Shown here piece by piece: positions 1 through 10,459 of a DNA stretch of 43,884 nt. The notes under the pieces were generated by a model. That model saw nothing but the letters and a program-made list of their open reading frames with translations. It searched no databases and was not told the origin of the DNA. The position numbers were made by a program, and so were the translations under genes. Source of the DNA: CAYTRP01 sp964625145 (GTDB lineage Bacteria; Sumerlaeota; Sumerlaeia; SLMS01; JAHLLQ01); contig CAZVAQ010000008.1 of the NCBI GenBank assembly GCA_964625145.1, positions 1-43,884 on the forward strand. The letters run 5' to 3'. Within the stretch, counting starts at the first letter, position 1. Every line of letters starts with the position of its first letter.

Positions 1-1
1 G

Positions 2-1192
2 TTGGTTGGTTTTGGGGCGCTGTTTCTGCTGTACACGCGCCTGCCGGAGAAGGTGCCGCCGTGGATGCGTTGGGGGGCGTGGTCTTTGGGTGTGGTGTTG
101 GCGGTGGTCATTCTGGTGATCACGAATCGCTGGCAGTTTGGTGTGGAACCACTGGGTTTCTGGGAGCGCGTCCGGCGTTCGTTGGCCTTCAGCAATATCA
201 TCCTGCTGGTGCTCTCCAATCTGGCGATGTGGGGGGCGTTGGCGTGGTTGCTGACGCGGCGGAATCTGGCACTGCGCCTTGGGATGATGGCGCTGGCGTG
301 GGCAGTTCGCGAGGCTTACACAGTTGAGGGCGGTTGGGTGCAGGTGTCGTGGGACTTTGTGGTTCGTGACATTTGGCACATCGGGGCCTGGGAACTGTGG
401 GCGGGAGAGGATGGCGCCGTCGGCGGGCTGGCGGCGTGGCTGCCCGATCTGCCCTTTGATCTGACCTGGCTGATGCGGGTGGAGTTCATCAAGTACATGC
501 TCATCATCATTCCCGGCACCATAGCGGGGGAGCAATTGTACGGGTGGATGAAGTCTGACCGGGCTTCATCTCCGGAATCGGCGGAGACTCGGCGCGCGAA
601 CTTGCAGGCATTCACGTGGTTGAGCATCGCGGCGTTCCTGCTGGTCGTCTTTCTGCACATCGGTCTGCAGGCTCGGTGGCTGGGCGTGACAACCTTCATT
701 ACCTTCGCAGCTTGTGCGGCACTGTGGCAGTGGACACGCCGGTGGAGCAGCGTGGACGGGCGTTTCCTGGCTGGTCTGGTTGCGTGGGGTGGGTGCTGGC
801 TTGTGCTTGGTATGGTGCTGGAGCCCTATCAGGGGGGCATCAAGAAGGACTCCGCCACGTACAGCTACTTCTTCGTGACCAGCGGCATGTCGCTCTTTCT
901 GCTGGCGAGCCTGACGGTGTGGATCGACCTGCTGGGCATGAAGCGGACCTTCCACCTCCTCATTGCCAATGGCCAGAACCCGATGATCGCCTATGTGGGG
1001 ATTCGAAACATCGTCGGGCCGGTCTTTTCGTGGCCGGGGATCGATGATTGGGTGGTGCGGGTGCTGCGCCCGGCGGAATCCCTCGGCGCCCTCAGGCCTT
1101 GGATCCGGTTTGTCTATGCCTTGCTGAAGACCCTGTTCCTGGCGGTCTTTACGGCCCTTTGCACGAGGCTGAAGATTTTTTGGAGAACCTGA
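2..1192 (+). CDS. DUF5009-type multispanning membrane protein (5' truncated)
   Basis: The reading frame is open from the window edge, so the N-terminus is missing; the apparent TTG start at base 2 is probably internal. The protein (about 396 residues visible) is very hydrophobic with roughly eight or more membrane segments. Features typical of DUF5009 proteins, relatives of the heparan-alpha-glucosaminide N-acetyltransferase (HGSNAT/YeiB) group, are the segment FIKYMLIIIPGTIAGEQ (about residue 160), EPYQGGIKKDSATYSYFFV (about 275) and NGQNPMIAYVG (about 320). The family is thought to move acyl groups across the membrane onto sugars; the substrate here is unknown. The C-terminus is complete. 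A gap of about 170 bases separates it from acnA, so it is probably not in the same transcript. The family call is from recognised motifs; the acyltransferase role is inference. Confidence 0.72.
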   Translation: MVGFGALFLLYTRLPEKVPPWMRWGAWSLGVVLAVVILVITNRWQFGVEPLGFWERVRRSLAFSNIILLVLSNLAMWGALAWLLTRRNLALRLGMMALAWAVREAYTVEGGWVQVSWDFVVRDIWHIGAWELWAGEDGAVGGLAAWLPDLPFDLTWLMRVEFIKYMLIIIPGTIAGEQLYGWMKSDRASSPESAETRRANLQAFTWLSIAAFLLVVFLHIGLQARWLGVTTFITFAACAALWQWTRRWSSVDGRFLAGLVAWGGCWLVLGMVLEPYQGGIKKDSATYSYFFVTSGMSLFLLASLTVWIDLLGMKRTFHLLIANGQNPMIAYVGIRNIVGPVFSWPGIDDWVVRVLRPAESLGALRPWIRFVYALLKTLFLAVFTALCTRLKIFWRT

Positions 1193-1360
1193 CGGTGCGG
1201 CGCGATGGCCGGGCTGTTTGGTCCGGTCCAAACTTCGGCCGGATATGGGACCGAATAGGGAGCGCGCTTCTCCTTGCGGGCGGGCGGGGGGGCGGTCTAA
1301 ACTCACCATTTGAAGTCGGCAACGCCCCCCACCGAGCCCAAAGGAGACCCCAACCACCTC

Positions 1361-4062
1361 ATGTCCCAGGATACCTTTTCGACGCGGACCGAATTGGCCG
1401 CCGATGGCCAGAATGCGACCTACTACTCCCTGAGGAAACTTGAGGAATCCGGGGTTGGGCCTGTTGGCTCCCTGCCACTCTCGCTCAAGGTCCTGCTCGA
1501 GAACCTGCTGCGATACGAGGACGGGGTCAAAGTCACCAGCGACGACATCCGCGCACTGGCCAATTGGGATCCCAAGGCGAAGCCCGNNNNNNNNNNCGGG
1601 AGATCGCCTTGACCGTCGCCCGGGTTCTGCTGCAGGACTTCACGGGCGTGCCGGCGGTGGTGGATCTGGCGGCAATGCGCGATGCTCTGCGCGAAATGGG
1701 GGGCGATCCCGAGAAGATCAACCCCATCGAGCCGGTCGACCTCGTGATCGACCACTCGGTTCAGGTGGACGAGTACGGCACCTCGGCGGCATTCCTGCTG
1801 AACGTGGAGCGGGAGTTCGAGCGGAACGTCGAGCGGTACGAATTCCTTCGGTGGGGCCAGAAGGCCTTCCGGAACTTCAGCGTCGTTCCCCCGGGGACGG
1901 GCATCTGCCATCAGGTGAACTTGGAGTACCTGGCCAAGTCGGTGCAGCTCCGCGAGAAGGACGGGCGGAAGGTCGCCTATCCGGACACGCTTGTGGGGAC
2001 GGACTCGCACACTCCGATGGTGAACGCGCTGGGCGTCGTGGGTTGGGGCGTGGGCGGTATCGAGGCAGAGGCCTCGATGCTGGGCCAGCCGATCTCGATG
2101 CTGATCCCCGAAGTCATCGGTTTTGAAATCACCGGCAAACTGCCCGTCGGCACGACGGCGACGGACCTGGTGCTGACGGTGACGAACATCCTGCGTGCAA
2201 AGGGTGTCGTCGGCAAGTTCGTCGAGTACTTTGGCGATGGCCTTGAAAACCTCTCGGTGGCCGACCGCGCGACGATCTCGAACATGTCGCCGGAATACGG
2301 CGCCACGATCGGGTTCTTCCCGGTGGACGACCAGACGTTGCACTACCTGCGCTTCACCGGCCGCAGCGAGGAGCAGGTGAAGTTGGTGGAAGCCTACTGC
2401 AAGGCGCAGGGGCTGTTCCGCACGAAGGGCATGGCGGCGCCGCGCTACACCGATGTGGTGAAGCTGGATCTTTCGACGGTGGTGCCGAGCATCGCCGGCC
2501 CCAAGCGCCCGCAGGACAAGATCGCGCTGTCGGGTTCGCGCGATGCGTGGCGCAAGCATCTGCAAACGACGGTCGCCGACGAGGCCGCGCGCAAGACGCG
2601 CGTGCCAGTGGAGAACAACGGCGCGAAGTTCGATCTGGGGCATGGCAACGTTGTGATCGCCGCCATCACGAGCTGCACAAACACCTCGAATCCGTCGGTT
2701 ATGATTGCCGCGGGTTTGCTGGCGCGCAAGGCGGTGGCGAAGGGACTGCAGCGCAAGCCGTGGGTGAAGACCAGCCTCGCGCCCGGTTCGAAGGTCGTGA
2801 CGAGCTATCTGGCCGAAGCGGGCCTGGACAAGGATCTGGACGCGCTGGGCTTCAACCTGGTTGGCTATGGATGTACCACTTGTATCGGCAACAGCGGGCC
2901 GCTGGACCAGCCGATCTCCGACGCCATCAACCAGAACAACCTGGTGGCGACGGCGGTGCTTTCCGGCAACCGCAACTTCGAAGGGCGCATCAGCCCCGAC
3001 GTGAAGGCGAACTACCTGGCCTCGCCGCCGCTGGTGGTGGCGTACGCCATCGCGGGGACGATGGACCTCGACATCGTCAACGAGCCGCTTGGCACGGACA
3101 AGCAGGGGCAGCCGGTGTACCTGAAGGACATCTGGCCCTCCGAGAAGGAAGTGGCCGACACGATCCTCAGCAGCGTGCGCTCGGAGATGTTCCGCAGCGA
3201 GTACAGCAACGTGTTCGAAGGCGACGAGCAGTGGAAGAAGCTGCCGACACCGACCGGGAAGATCTACCAGTGGGCGCCGTCGTCCACGTATGTGCGCCGG
3301 CCGCCGTTCTTCGAGAGCATGAAGATGGAGCCGGATGCGGTGACGGACATCGTCTCGGCGCGCTGCGTGGCGTTGCTGGGGGATTCGGTGACGACGGACC
3401 ACATCTCGCCGGCCGGCAGCATTGCCTCGGTCAGCCCCGCGGCGAAGTACTTGAAGGAGCACGGCGTGGATTGGCGCGACTTCAACAGCTATGGTTCGCG
3501 TCGCGGCAACCACGAGGTCATGATGCGCGGCACGTTTGCCAACATCCGGCTTCGCAACCAACTGCTGCCGGGCTCGGAGGGTGGCGTCACGGTCCACCTG
3601 CCGAGCGGGGAGACCATGAGCATTTTCGACGCGGCGATGCGCTACCAGGAAGAGGGCACGCCGCTGGTGGTCCTCGCGGGGAAGGAGTACGGTTCGGGCT
3701 CCTCACGCGACTGGGCGGCCAAGGGGACGCGCCTGCTGGGGATCCGTGCGGTCATCGCGGAGAGCTTTGAGCGCATCCACCGCAGCAACCTGGTCGGCAT
3801 GGGGGTGCTCCCCCTGCAATTCATCGACGGCCAGAATGTTGCGTCCCTGGGGTTGACCGGCCGCGAGGTGTTTCATATCCGCGGCATCGCGGGGGACATT
3901 CGGCCGGGAATGCACCTTGACGTTGAGGCCACCGATGCGCAGACGGGAACGAAGACCTTCAAGGTGGTGACGAGAATCGACACCCCCAACGAGGTGGATT
4001 ATTACCGCCACGGCGGCATCCTGCAGTATGTGATCCGGCAATTGGCCAAGGCCCAAGCATGA
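1361..4062 (+). CDS. acnA: Aconitate hydratase AcnA (interrupted by a 10-N gap)
   Basis: Cytoplasmic [4Fe-4S] enzyme that isomerises citrate to isocitrate in the TCA cycle. The first plausible start is ATG 1361 (MSQDTFSTRTEL), with AAGGAG about 14 bases upstream. Cluster ligands are visible: TSCTNTS (Cys about 436) and GYGCTTCIG (Cys about 502 and 505), matching the AcnA/IRP class. The C-terminal swivel domain carries GSSRDWAAKG. The frame changes across the N run at 1587-1596: the left side ends in a codon beginning with g, and the right side resumes at cgg gag atc (R-E-I-A). If two bases are missing instead of ten, one frame of 897 residues results, close to the usual length of about 890. 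It is therefore an intact gene with a badly sized gap, not a frameshifted one. It heads a block with sucA and sucB, 50 bases before sucA. Confidence 0.97.
1587..1596. other. Assembly gap (10 N) in acnA
   Basis: Ten Ns lie between ...DPKAKP and REIAL. In AcnA homologues these two blocks are nearly contiguous. Frame arithmetic needs a missing length of 2 modulo 3, so the true gap is probably two bases; ten is a placeholder. The flanks show no repeated sequence. Confidence 0.95.
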
Positions 4063-4112
4063 CCCGAAGTGAACCACGCACCGACCGACCCCCCCACGAG
4101 GCATGAAGAGCC

Positions 4113-7100
4113 ATGAGCGCAAGCAACGGGACGGATTCAGCATTGGGCACGATGGAGCCCTCCCTGAACGGCTGGAATCCGGACTATGTGGAGAAGCTGT
4201 ACGAAGTTTTCCGGCGCAATCCCGGCGAGCTGGACGAGCGGTGGCAGGCCTTCTTCCAGGGCTTTGAGCTGGCCCTCTCCAAGGAGAGCCGCGGCGGCCC
4301 GCGACTGCGACCCGTGCCCGCGGAGGAGCATACCTTCTCCGAGGGCGAACTCAGCGGCTGGGAGATGTTGCAGTCCCAGGTCGACTCGCTGATCTACCAT
4401 TATCGTGATATCGGGCACTTCAAGGCAAAGATCGACCCCCTCGGCCATTCGAGGGGTTTTGATCATTTGTTGGACCTTGCCAATTTCGGGATTTCCGAAC
4501 GCGACCTTGACGAGAGCTTCTGGGCGCATCGCATTGCCATCGGCCCGGACCGGATGAAACTGCGCGAGATTCTCGGTGTGCTGGAGGCCACCTACTGCCG
4601 CTCCATCGGTGTGGAGTACATGGACATCCAGGACACCCGCCAGCGCCGGTGGCTGCAAAAGCGCATGGAGGAGTGCCTCAACAAGCCCACCTATTCCCGC
4701 GAACGCAAGAAGCGCATCGCGTTGATGCTTCGCCGTGCCGGCGCCTTCGAGACTTTCCTGCACGCCAACTACGTGGGGCAGAAGCGCTTCTCGCTGGAAG
4801 GCGCCGAGACGCTGATCCCGCTGCTCGACGCGCTCATCGAGAAGGCACCCACGCTGGGCATCAGCGACATCGTGATGGGCATGGCCCACCGAGGCCGCCT
4901 GAACGTGCTGGCCAACGTCCTGCACAAGTCCTACGAGATGATCTTCTCGGAGTTCGAGGACAACTACGAGCCCGGCATGATCATGGGCGACGGCGACGTG
5001 AAGTACCACAAGGGCTACAGCAGCAACTGGATCACGACGCAGGGACACGAAGTGCACCTGACGCTAACCGCCAACCCCAGTCACCTGGAAGCGGTGGACC
5101 CGGTGGTCATCGGCCGTGTGCGCGCGAAGCAGCGCCAGTTGGGCGACAAGGAGCGCGTGAAGGCGACGGGCATTCTGGTGCACGGCGACGCGGCCTTTGC
5201 GGGCCAGGGCATTGTTGCGGAGGTGCTCAACCTTTCGCAGCTCAAGGGCTATACCACCGGCGGCACGATCCACGTCATCGTGAACAACCAGATCGGCTTC
5301 ACCACCGATCCGGAGAACGCGCGTTCGGGCGAGTACTGCACGGACATCGCGAAGATGATCCAGGCGCCCATCTTCCACGTGAACGGTGACGATCCGGAGG
5401 CGGTGGTGCATTGCGCCGAGATGGCGATGGAGTTTCGTCAGGAGTTCAAGAAGGACGTCGTCATCGACATGTATTGCTACCGTCGCCACGGCCACAACGA
5501 GGGCGACGAACCGAGCTTCACGCAGCCCAAGCTGTACGAGAAGATCCGCAANNNNNNNNNNNNNNNNNNNNNNNNNNNNNNNNNNNNNNNNNNNNNNNNN
5601 NNNNNNNNNNNNNNNNNNNNNNNNNNNNNNNNNNNNNNNNNNNNNNNNNNNACGAGGGCGACGAACCGAGCTTCACGCAGCCCAAGCTGTACGAGAAGAT
5701 CCGCAACCACCCGACGCCGTTCGAGGTGTACGCCAAGCAGCTCTTGAGCGAAGGCTCCATCACGCAGGAGGAGCTGGACCGCATGGCGCGCGAGCTGGAC
5801 GACACGCTCGCCGATGCACAGAGCCGCGCGAAAAACGTGAAGAGCCAGATGTACATGAGGCCCTTCGGCAGCAAGGAGTGGGCGGACTTCCAGCCCAACT
5901 ACTCCCACGAGCCGGTCGACACATCCGTCCCGGCGGATAAGCTGCGCACCGTCGGGGAAATTTGGGGCAGGTTCCCGGATGGCTTCACCCCCAACCGCAA
6001 GGTCGTGCGCATCCTGGAGCAGCGCCGCAAGACGGTGCTGGACGGCAAGGGGATCGACTGGGCAACGGCGGAAGGTCTGGCCTTTGGCACGCTGCTCATG
6101 GAGGGCACACCGGTGCGCCTGTCGGGTCAGGACAGCCGCCGCGGCACGTTCAGCCAGCGCCACGCCGCCGTGCTCGATGTGCAGACCAACGAGTTCTACC
6201 TGCCGCTCTCGGCAGTCTCTCCGGACCAGGCCACGTTCTGCGTGTACGACAGTCCGCTGTCGGAAGCGGCCGTGCTCGGGTTTGACTACGGCTACTCGCT
6301 GGCGGAGCCGGAGATGTTGATCTGCTGGGAAGCGCAGTTTGGCGACTTTGCCAACGGTGCACAGACGATCATCGACCAGTTCCTCGTTTCGGGCGAGTCG
6401 AAGTGGGGACGCTACAGCGGGTTGGTGCTGTTGCTGCCGCACGGCTACGAGGGGCAGGGGCCGGAGCATTCCAGCGGTTGGCTGGAGCGATTCCTCCAGC
6501 TATGCGCGGAGGACAACATCCAGGTCGCCAACGTCACGACGCCGGCGCAGTACTTCCACCTGCTGCGGCGCCAGATGAAGCGCAATTTCCGCAAGCCCCT
6601 GGTCATTATGACGCCCAAGAGCCTGCTTCGTCATCCCATGGCGGTTTCGGACCTCGAGGACATGTCTGGTGGCAGCTTCTTCCGGGAGGTGCTTGACGAC
6701 GAGGCCGTCAACGCCGAGAAGGTCCGTCGCGTGATCATGTGCTCGGGCAAGGTGTACTACGAACTGCTCGAGCGGGTACGGCAGGAAGAGACTGATGAGA
6801 TCGCCCTCGTACGCGTGGAACAGCTCTATCCCTTCCCGAAGGACCAGTTGGCAGGGATCCTGGGCCGATACAGCAACGCCTCGGAGTTCATCTGGTGCCA
6901 GGAAGAGACCGAGAACCGCGGCGCGTGGACCTTCATGTCCGACATCGTGCGCCAGGAATTGGGCATCGAGCTTGGCTATGCGGGCCGCGAGCGTGCCGCG
7001 AGCCCCGCGGTGGGATCGCTGAAGATGCACAAGGCCGAGCAGGACGAGCTTCTCTCTGCGGCGACGCACATGAGGTCACCGATCACGTCTGAATCCAGCG

Positions 7101-7141
7101 TCCGCATCCCGCGGATGTCTTTCGCAGTTCCCGGAAAGTAA
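4113..7141 (+). CDS. sucA: 2-oxoglutarate dehydrogenase E1 component SucA (interrupted by a 100-N gap)
   Basis: Thiamine-diphosphate-dependent decarboxylase of the 2-oxoglutarate dehydrogenase complex, converting 2-oxoglutarate and passing the succinyl group to the lipoyl arm of SucB. The N-terminus has the E1o signature LNGWNPDYVEKLYEVF. Catalytic-core motifs follow: GMAHRGRLNVLANVLHKS, GDGDVKYHKGYS, GDAAFAGQGIVAEV, NNQIGFTT and RRHGHNEGDEPSFTQP. Near the C-terminal part are GQDSRRGTFSQRH and HSSGWLERFLQL. The frame breaks at the N run, but the same 55 bases occur on both sides (5497-5551 and 5652-5706). Removing 155 bases (one copy plus the Ns) restores one frame of 957 residues, a normal length. 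sucB begins 48 bases after the stop. No lipoamide dehydrogenase gene is in the window. Confidence 0.97.
5497..5706. other. Misjoined assembly gap with 55-bp duplicated flanks in sucA
   Basis: Bases 5497-5551 and 5652-5706 are identical over 55 bases, with 100 Ns between them (5552-5651). Both copies encode the end of the GDEPSFTQPKLYEKIR stretch, which occurs once in SucA. Two contigs that really overlap were joined with a standard 100-N spacer. The excess of 155 bases is 2 modulo 3 and exactly accounts for the frame change. Confidence 0.97.
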
Positions 7142-7189
7142 AGCAACGCGACCCATACCAACACCTGATCAAGGATTCAAAGAGCCCTT

Positions 7190-8473
7190 ATGAGCACAAC
7201 GCTCGAGATCACCGTTCCCGCAGTGGGCGAGTCCATCGCTTCGGGAATCCTCACATCCTGGAATGTTGAGGATGGAGGCTACGTGGAGAAGGGCCAGGCG
7301 CTCTTCGAACTGGAAACGGACAAGGCCAGCACGGAAGTCCCGGCGCTGGAGTCCGGCATTGTGCGTCACAAGGCCCAGCCCGGTGACGAGGTTGCCATCG
7401 GAGCCGTGGTAGGCAGCATCGAGACGGGAGCGGCCAAGCCCGCCGCATCGGCAAAGGCCGCCAAGCCGGCCGAGGAGAAGAAGGAGCAGCCTGCCCCCGC
7501 AAAGGCAGCCGTGTCCAATGGACCGGCTCCTGCTACGCCGCGCGCCGCGGAACTGAAGCAGGATGAATCCCGCGTGGTCGCCACCAGTGTCGCACGCAAG
7601 GTTGCGGAAGACCACGGGATCGAGTTGGCCGCGGTGACCGGTTCCGGTGCCGGTGGCCGCATCACACGCGAGGACGTCGAAGCCGAAGTGGCGCGGCGTT
7701 CCCAGCCCGCTGCCGAGAAGAAGGAAGCTGCTCCGGCGAAGGCCCCACAACCGGCGCATACAGTGGCCGCGGGCCCGGACCAAACGCGCGAGAAGATGAC
7801 GATGCTCCGCCGGCGCATCGCAGAGCGCCTGGTCGAGGCACAGCACACCGCCGCGATGCTGACCACGTTCAACGACGTGGACATGAGCGCGGTGCTGGCC
7901 CTGCGTGGCCAGTTCAAGGAGGCGTTCAAGGAGAAGCACGGCGTGGGCCTTGGGTTCATGTCCTTCTTTGTCTCCGCGTGCGTGGAGGCCCTGAAGCAAT
8001 ACCCGCGCGTGAATGCCTTCATCGACGGCAACGAGATCGTCTACAATCATCGCTACCACGTGGGCGTCGCCGTTTCCACCGATCGCGGATTGGTGGTGCC
8101 AGTCGTGCGCAATGCCGAGACGTTGAACTTCGTGCAGATCGAGAAGACGATCCTGGATTTCGCGAAGCGCGCCCGCGACAACAAGATCGACATCTCCGAG
8201 CTGCAGGGCGGCACGTTCACCATCAGCAACGGCGGCGTGTTTGGCTCGATGCTGTCGACGCCGATCCTTAATCCGCCGCAGAGTGCGATCCTGGGGATGC
8301 ACCGCATCGAGGAGCGGCCGGTGGCGCGGGACGGCCAGGTCGTCATCCGCCCGATGATGTATCTGGCGTTGAGCTATGACCACCGCATCATTGACGGCCG
8401 CGAGGCGGTCAGCTTCCTTGTCCGGGTAAAGGAATGCATCGAGAATCCCGCCCGGTTGTTGCTGTCGGTTTGA
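7190..8473 (+). CDS. sucB: Dihydrolipoamide succinyltransferase SucB (E2 of 2-oxoglutarate dehydrogenase)
   Basis: E2 core of the 2-oxoglutarate dehydrogenase complex, forming succinyl-CoA. 427 residues with the normal order. The lipoyl domain carries the modified lysine in ETDKAS (Lys45). An Ala/Pro/Lys-rich linker follows, then the E3-binding domain SVARKVAEDHGIELAAVTG (about residues 128-160). A second linker leads to the catalytic domain, with SYDHRIIDGREAV near the C-terminus (His about 398, Asp about 402). The assignment to the succinyl rather than acetyl form rests on adjacency to sucA and overall similarity to SucB. It follows sucA by 48 bases and is probably co-transcribed with it. 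Confidence 0.96.
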   Translation: MSTTLEITVPAVGESIASGILTSWNVEDGGYVEKGQALFELETDKASTEVPALESGIVRHKAQPGDEVAIGAVVGSIETGAAKPAASAKAAKPAEEKKEQPAPAKAAVSNGPAPATPRAAELKQDESRVVATSVARKVAEDHGIELAAVTGSGAGGRITREDVEAEVARRSQPAAEKKEAAPAKAPQPAHTVAAGPDQTREKMTMLRRRIAERLVEAQHTAAMLTTFNDVDMSAVLALRGQFKEAFKEKHGVGLGFMSFFVSACVEALKQYPRVNAFIDGNEIVYNHRYHVGVAVSTDRGLVVPVVRNAETLNFVQIEKTILDFAKRARDNKIDISELQGGTFTISNGGVFGSMLSTPILNPPQSAILGMHRIEERPVARDGQVVIRPMMYLALSYDHRIIDGREAVSFLVRVKECIENPARLLLSV

Positions 8474-8475
8474 GT

Positions 8476-9822
8476 GTGAATCCTTCAACCAATCAATCGC
8501 TGATCGGGCTGCCGCACCTTGTGTGCCGGTGGCCCGTTTGCTTGGTGGCGCTTGTCATCGCGCTATTGTCATCCCTGCTGCCGGCGCAGACGCCGCGCGA
8601 AGGGCGAATCGATGTCCAATGGATCCTGCGTTACGAGCAGGCCTACGGAATCGACGGTCTGTACGTGGACGAACCTCCTCCGCGCGTGGAGGATGGGGAC
8701 GCGATGATCCGATTGGATCTGGTCGAGTTGACCGTGGGCGCACGGCGTTTCAAGCGCCTGTATCCTACGGAGAATCCGACGCCGTCGCTTCTCTTCCTGC
8801 GCAACATGATCGAGCGAAAGATCCAGCCGCCCACGGGTATTGAGTACACCTGGGTGGATGAATCCAGCCGCTTCGTCGCCGTGCCGCCGGGCAAGGGGCG
8901 CGGAGACATTGTGAGTGGCGCTCTGCTCCAGTTGGAGGCGGCGGAGGAATACCGGCGCGTGGTTGCCAACGGCAGTGCCGCGCTCAATCGCAACTGGCAG
9001 GTGCTGCTCGACGATCCCCAGACGCCAGAGCTCATCCGGCGCGAGATCGAAACCCGGCGCTATGCCGCGCGGCAGACGCAGACCGAGGCGATTCATCACG
9101 CGCGGCGCACACAGGCGCTGCTGCAGGAGCTCAATGACTGCATGGAGTTGGCGCTGGCCGCGGGGATGCTGCGGTCGGGGGAGGAAATCACGATGCAGGA
9201 CGTCGGCCGCACTGGGCTCATCGACCTGCTGGAGCGGCTGCCCCTCGATGGGGAGTATGTTGTGACGCGGGCGGGCGAGCCGCCGAAGGCGCGCATTCGC
9301 GGCCGGGAGATTCCGCTGGCTCCGTCGGCGATCGTCGATGCGCTACGCTATCAGGCGCAGCAGGCGCTGGAGGCGCAGCCGGATTACCCGCCTGCCATGG
9401 CCGTGCTGGCGCGGTATCTGGAGCCGGAGAAGTCGTTGGAGCTGATCACCCGCGCCATCGAGAAGTGGCCGGATGTGCCGGCGTTGCGCATCCAGCGGCT
9501 GGCGACAAATGCGAAGATGGGGCGGTTCGACGCGTTGACCGAGGACCTCGACATGATCGTTGAGCGCTTTCCGACGGCGCCGTTGCTGCTGGAGATCGAT
9601 GCGGCGACTTACGATGCGAAACGGGAGGGTGCCAACGAACTGCGCGCGGCGCTCATCGCCCCGCTGGCGGAGATCCGCCCGCAGGTGCTGCCCATCCAGT
9701 TGCTCGCCTTCGTGGCGCTGACAGACGTGGGGGACAAGGAGCGGGCCGAGGTTGTCAGGCAGCGGGTGCTCGACCGCCATCCGGGCTTCGAGCCTCTCTT
9801 GGTTGTCGAGGAGAAGGACTGA
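8476..9822 (+). CDS. Secreted or periplasmic TPR-like protein of unknown function
   Basis: I do not recognise a named family. The frame is open upstream into sucB, but GTG 8476, two bases after the sucB stop, is the likeliest start. It gives a short polar N-terminus, then a hydrophobic stretch (CLVALVIALLSSLLPA) that looks like a signal peptide with cleavage near LPA-Q. The mature protein is about 410 residues. Its second half is helical with a TPR-like pattern (ALEAQPDYPPAMAVLARYL, ITRAIEKWPDVPALRIQRL, DMIVERFPTAPLLLEIDAA), suggesting a protein-protein scaffold. The first half has charged mixed segments and no motif I can name. It sits head-to-tail with sucB and converges, with a 6-base gap, on the EIIA gene. 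A link to the TCA complex is not implied by the sequence. Confidence 0.75.
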   Translation: MNPSTNQSLIGLPHLVCRWPVCLVALVIALLSSLLPAQTPREGRIDVQWILRYEQAYGIDGLYVDEPPPRVEDGDAMIRLDLVELTVGARRFKRLYPTENPTPSLLFLRNMIERKIQPPTGIEYTWVDESSRFVAVPPGKGRGDIVSGALLQLEAAEEYRRVVANGSAALNRNWQVLLDDPQTPELIRREIETRRYAARQTQTEAIHHARRTQALLQELNDCMELALAAGMLRSGEEITMQDVGRTGLIDLLERLPLDGEYVVTRAGEPPKARIRGREIPLAPSAIVDALRYQAQQALEAQPDYPPAMAVLARYLEPEKSLELITRAIEKWPDVPALRIQRLATNAKMGRFDALTEDLDMIVERFPTAPLLLEIDAATYDAKREGANELRAALIAPLAEIRPQVLPIQLLAFVALTDVGDKERAEVVRQRVLDRHPGFEPLLVVEEKD

Positions 9823-9828
9823 GACGCT

Positions 9829-10299
9829 TCAGTTCGAGAAGGCGCCGCCGGGACCGACGAAGAGGTCGACGACTGCCTCGGGACTCTCGGCGGTCATGAC
9901 CTTGTCCTGATGCTCGGGCTCCTTCAGGTAGCGGACGAGCTTGCTCAGGACCTTCATGTAGTCCGTTGACTGTCCCTCGTTACATCCAATCATGACAATC
10001 AGATGCACGGGCTTACCGTCGATGGAATCGAACTCCACGCCCTGCGGGCTGCGCCCGACGCCGATGACGAAATCGCGGACCGAGGCGATCTTGACGTGGG
10101 GGAGCGCCAAGCCCATCCCGACGCCGGTGGAGAGGGTCTTCTCGCGTTCGAGGATCTTCGCCATCAGGTCCTCGCGGTCCGTCACCTGGGGTGAGTGGGC
10201 CAGCACATCGACGAGTTCCTCGAGGACGCCGCTCTTTGACGATCCTTTGAGGTCAATGACTCGCTCCGGGTGGAACATTTTTGCGGGGTCGATGGGCAT
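9829..10299 (-). CDS. PTS EIIA-Ntr/fructose-type domain protein (orphan)
   Basis: Single-domain protein of 156 residues in the PTS EIIA type-2 family (PtsN-like). The phosphorylatable histidine is in the family motif GMGLALPHVK. The N-terminal MFHPERVIDLKGSSKSGVLEEL and the later FDSIDGKPVHLIVMIGC match the fold. Family members accept phosphate from HPr or NPr and either feed a sugar permease or act as regulators. No permease EIIB/EIIC, HPr or rpoN is nearby, so a regulatory role is likelier, but this is inference. ATG 10299 (MPIDPAKMFHPE) is preferred; longer forms add a Pro/Arg-rich segment absent from the family. It is divergent from the radC fusion, with about 160 bases between them, and ends 6 bases from the preceding plus-strand gene. 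Confidence 0.9.
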   Translation of the reverse strand: MPIDPAKMFHPERVIDLKGSSKSGVLEELVDVLAHSPQVTDREDLMAKILEREKTLSTGVGMGLALPHVKIASVRDFVIGVGRSPQGVEFDSIDGKPVHLIVMIGCNEGQSTDYMKVLSKLVRYLKEPEHQDKVMTAESPEAVVDLFVGPGGAFSN

Positions 10300-10459
10300 G
10301 CGAGTCCCTTTGGCGGGTGTTCGATCTGGAGAAAACGTGCATGACCGATGGACTGGCCCGGGGTCAAGAGAAGCGCCCGGGCGGGCCCGTTTCCGGAATT
10401 TTGGATTTCCCTCCCCGGGGACGTTGTTGCAAGAGTGTACCGAGGTTTCTGTCGGATCC

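Noticed and set aside
1423..3597. Long minus-strand open frame opposite acnA
   Set aside because: It is the mirror of a strongly coding, GC-rich gene; its translation is Arg/His-rich with no family similarity, and acnA is unmistakable.
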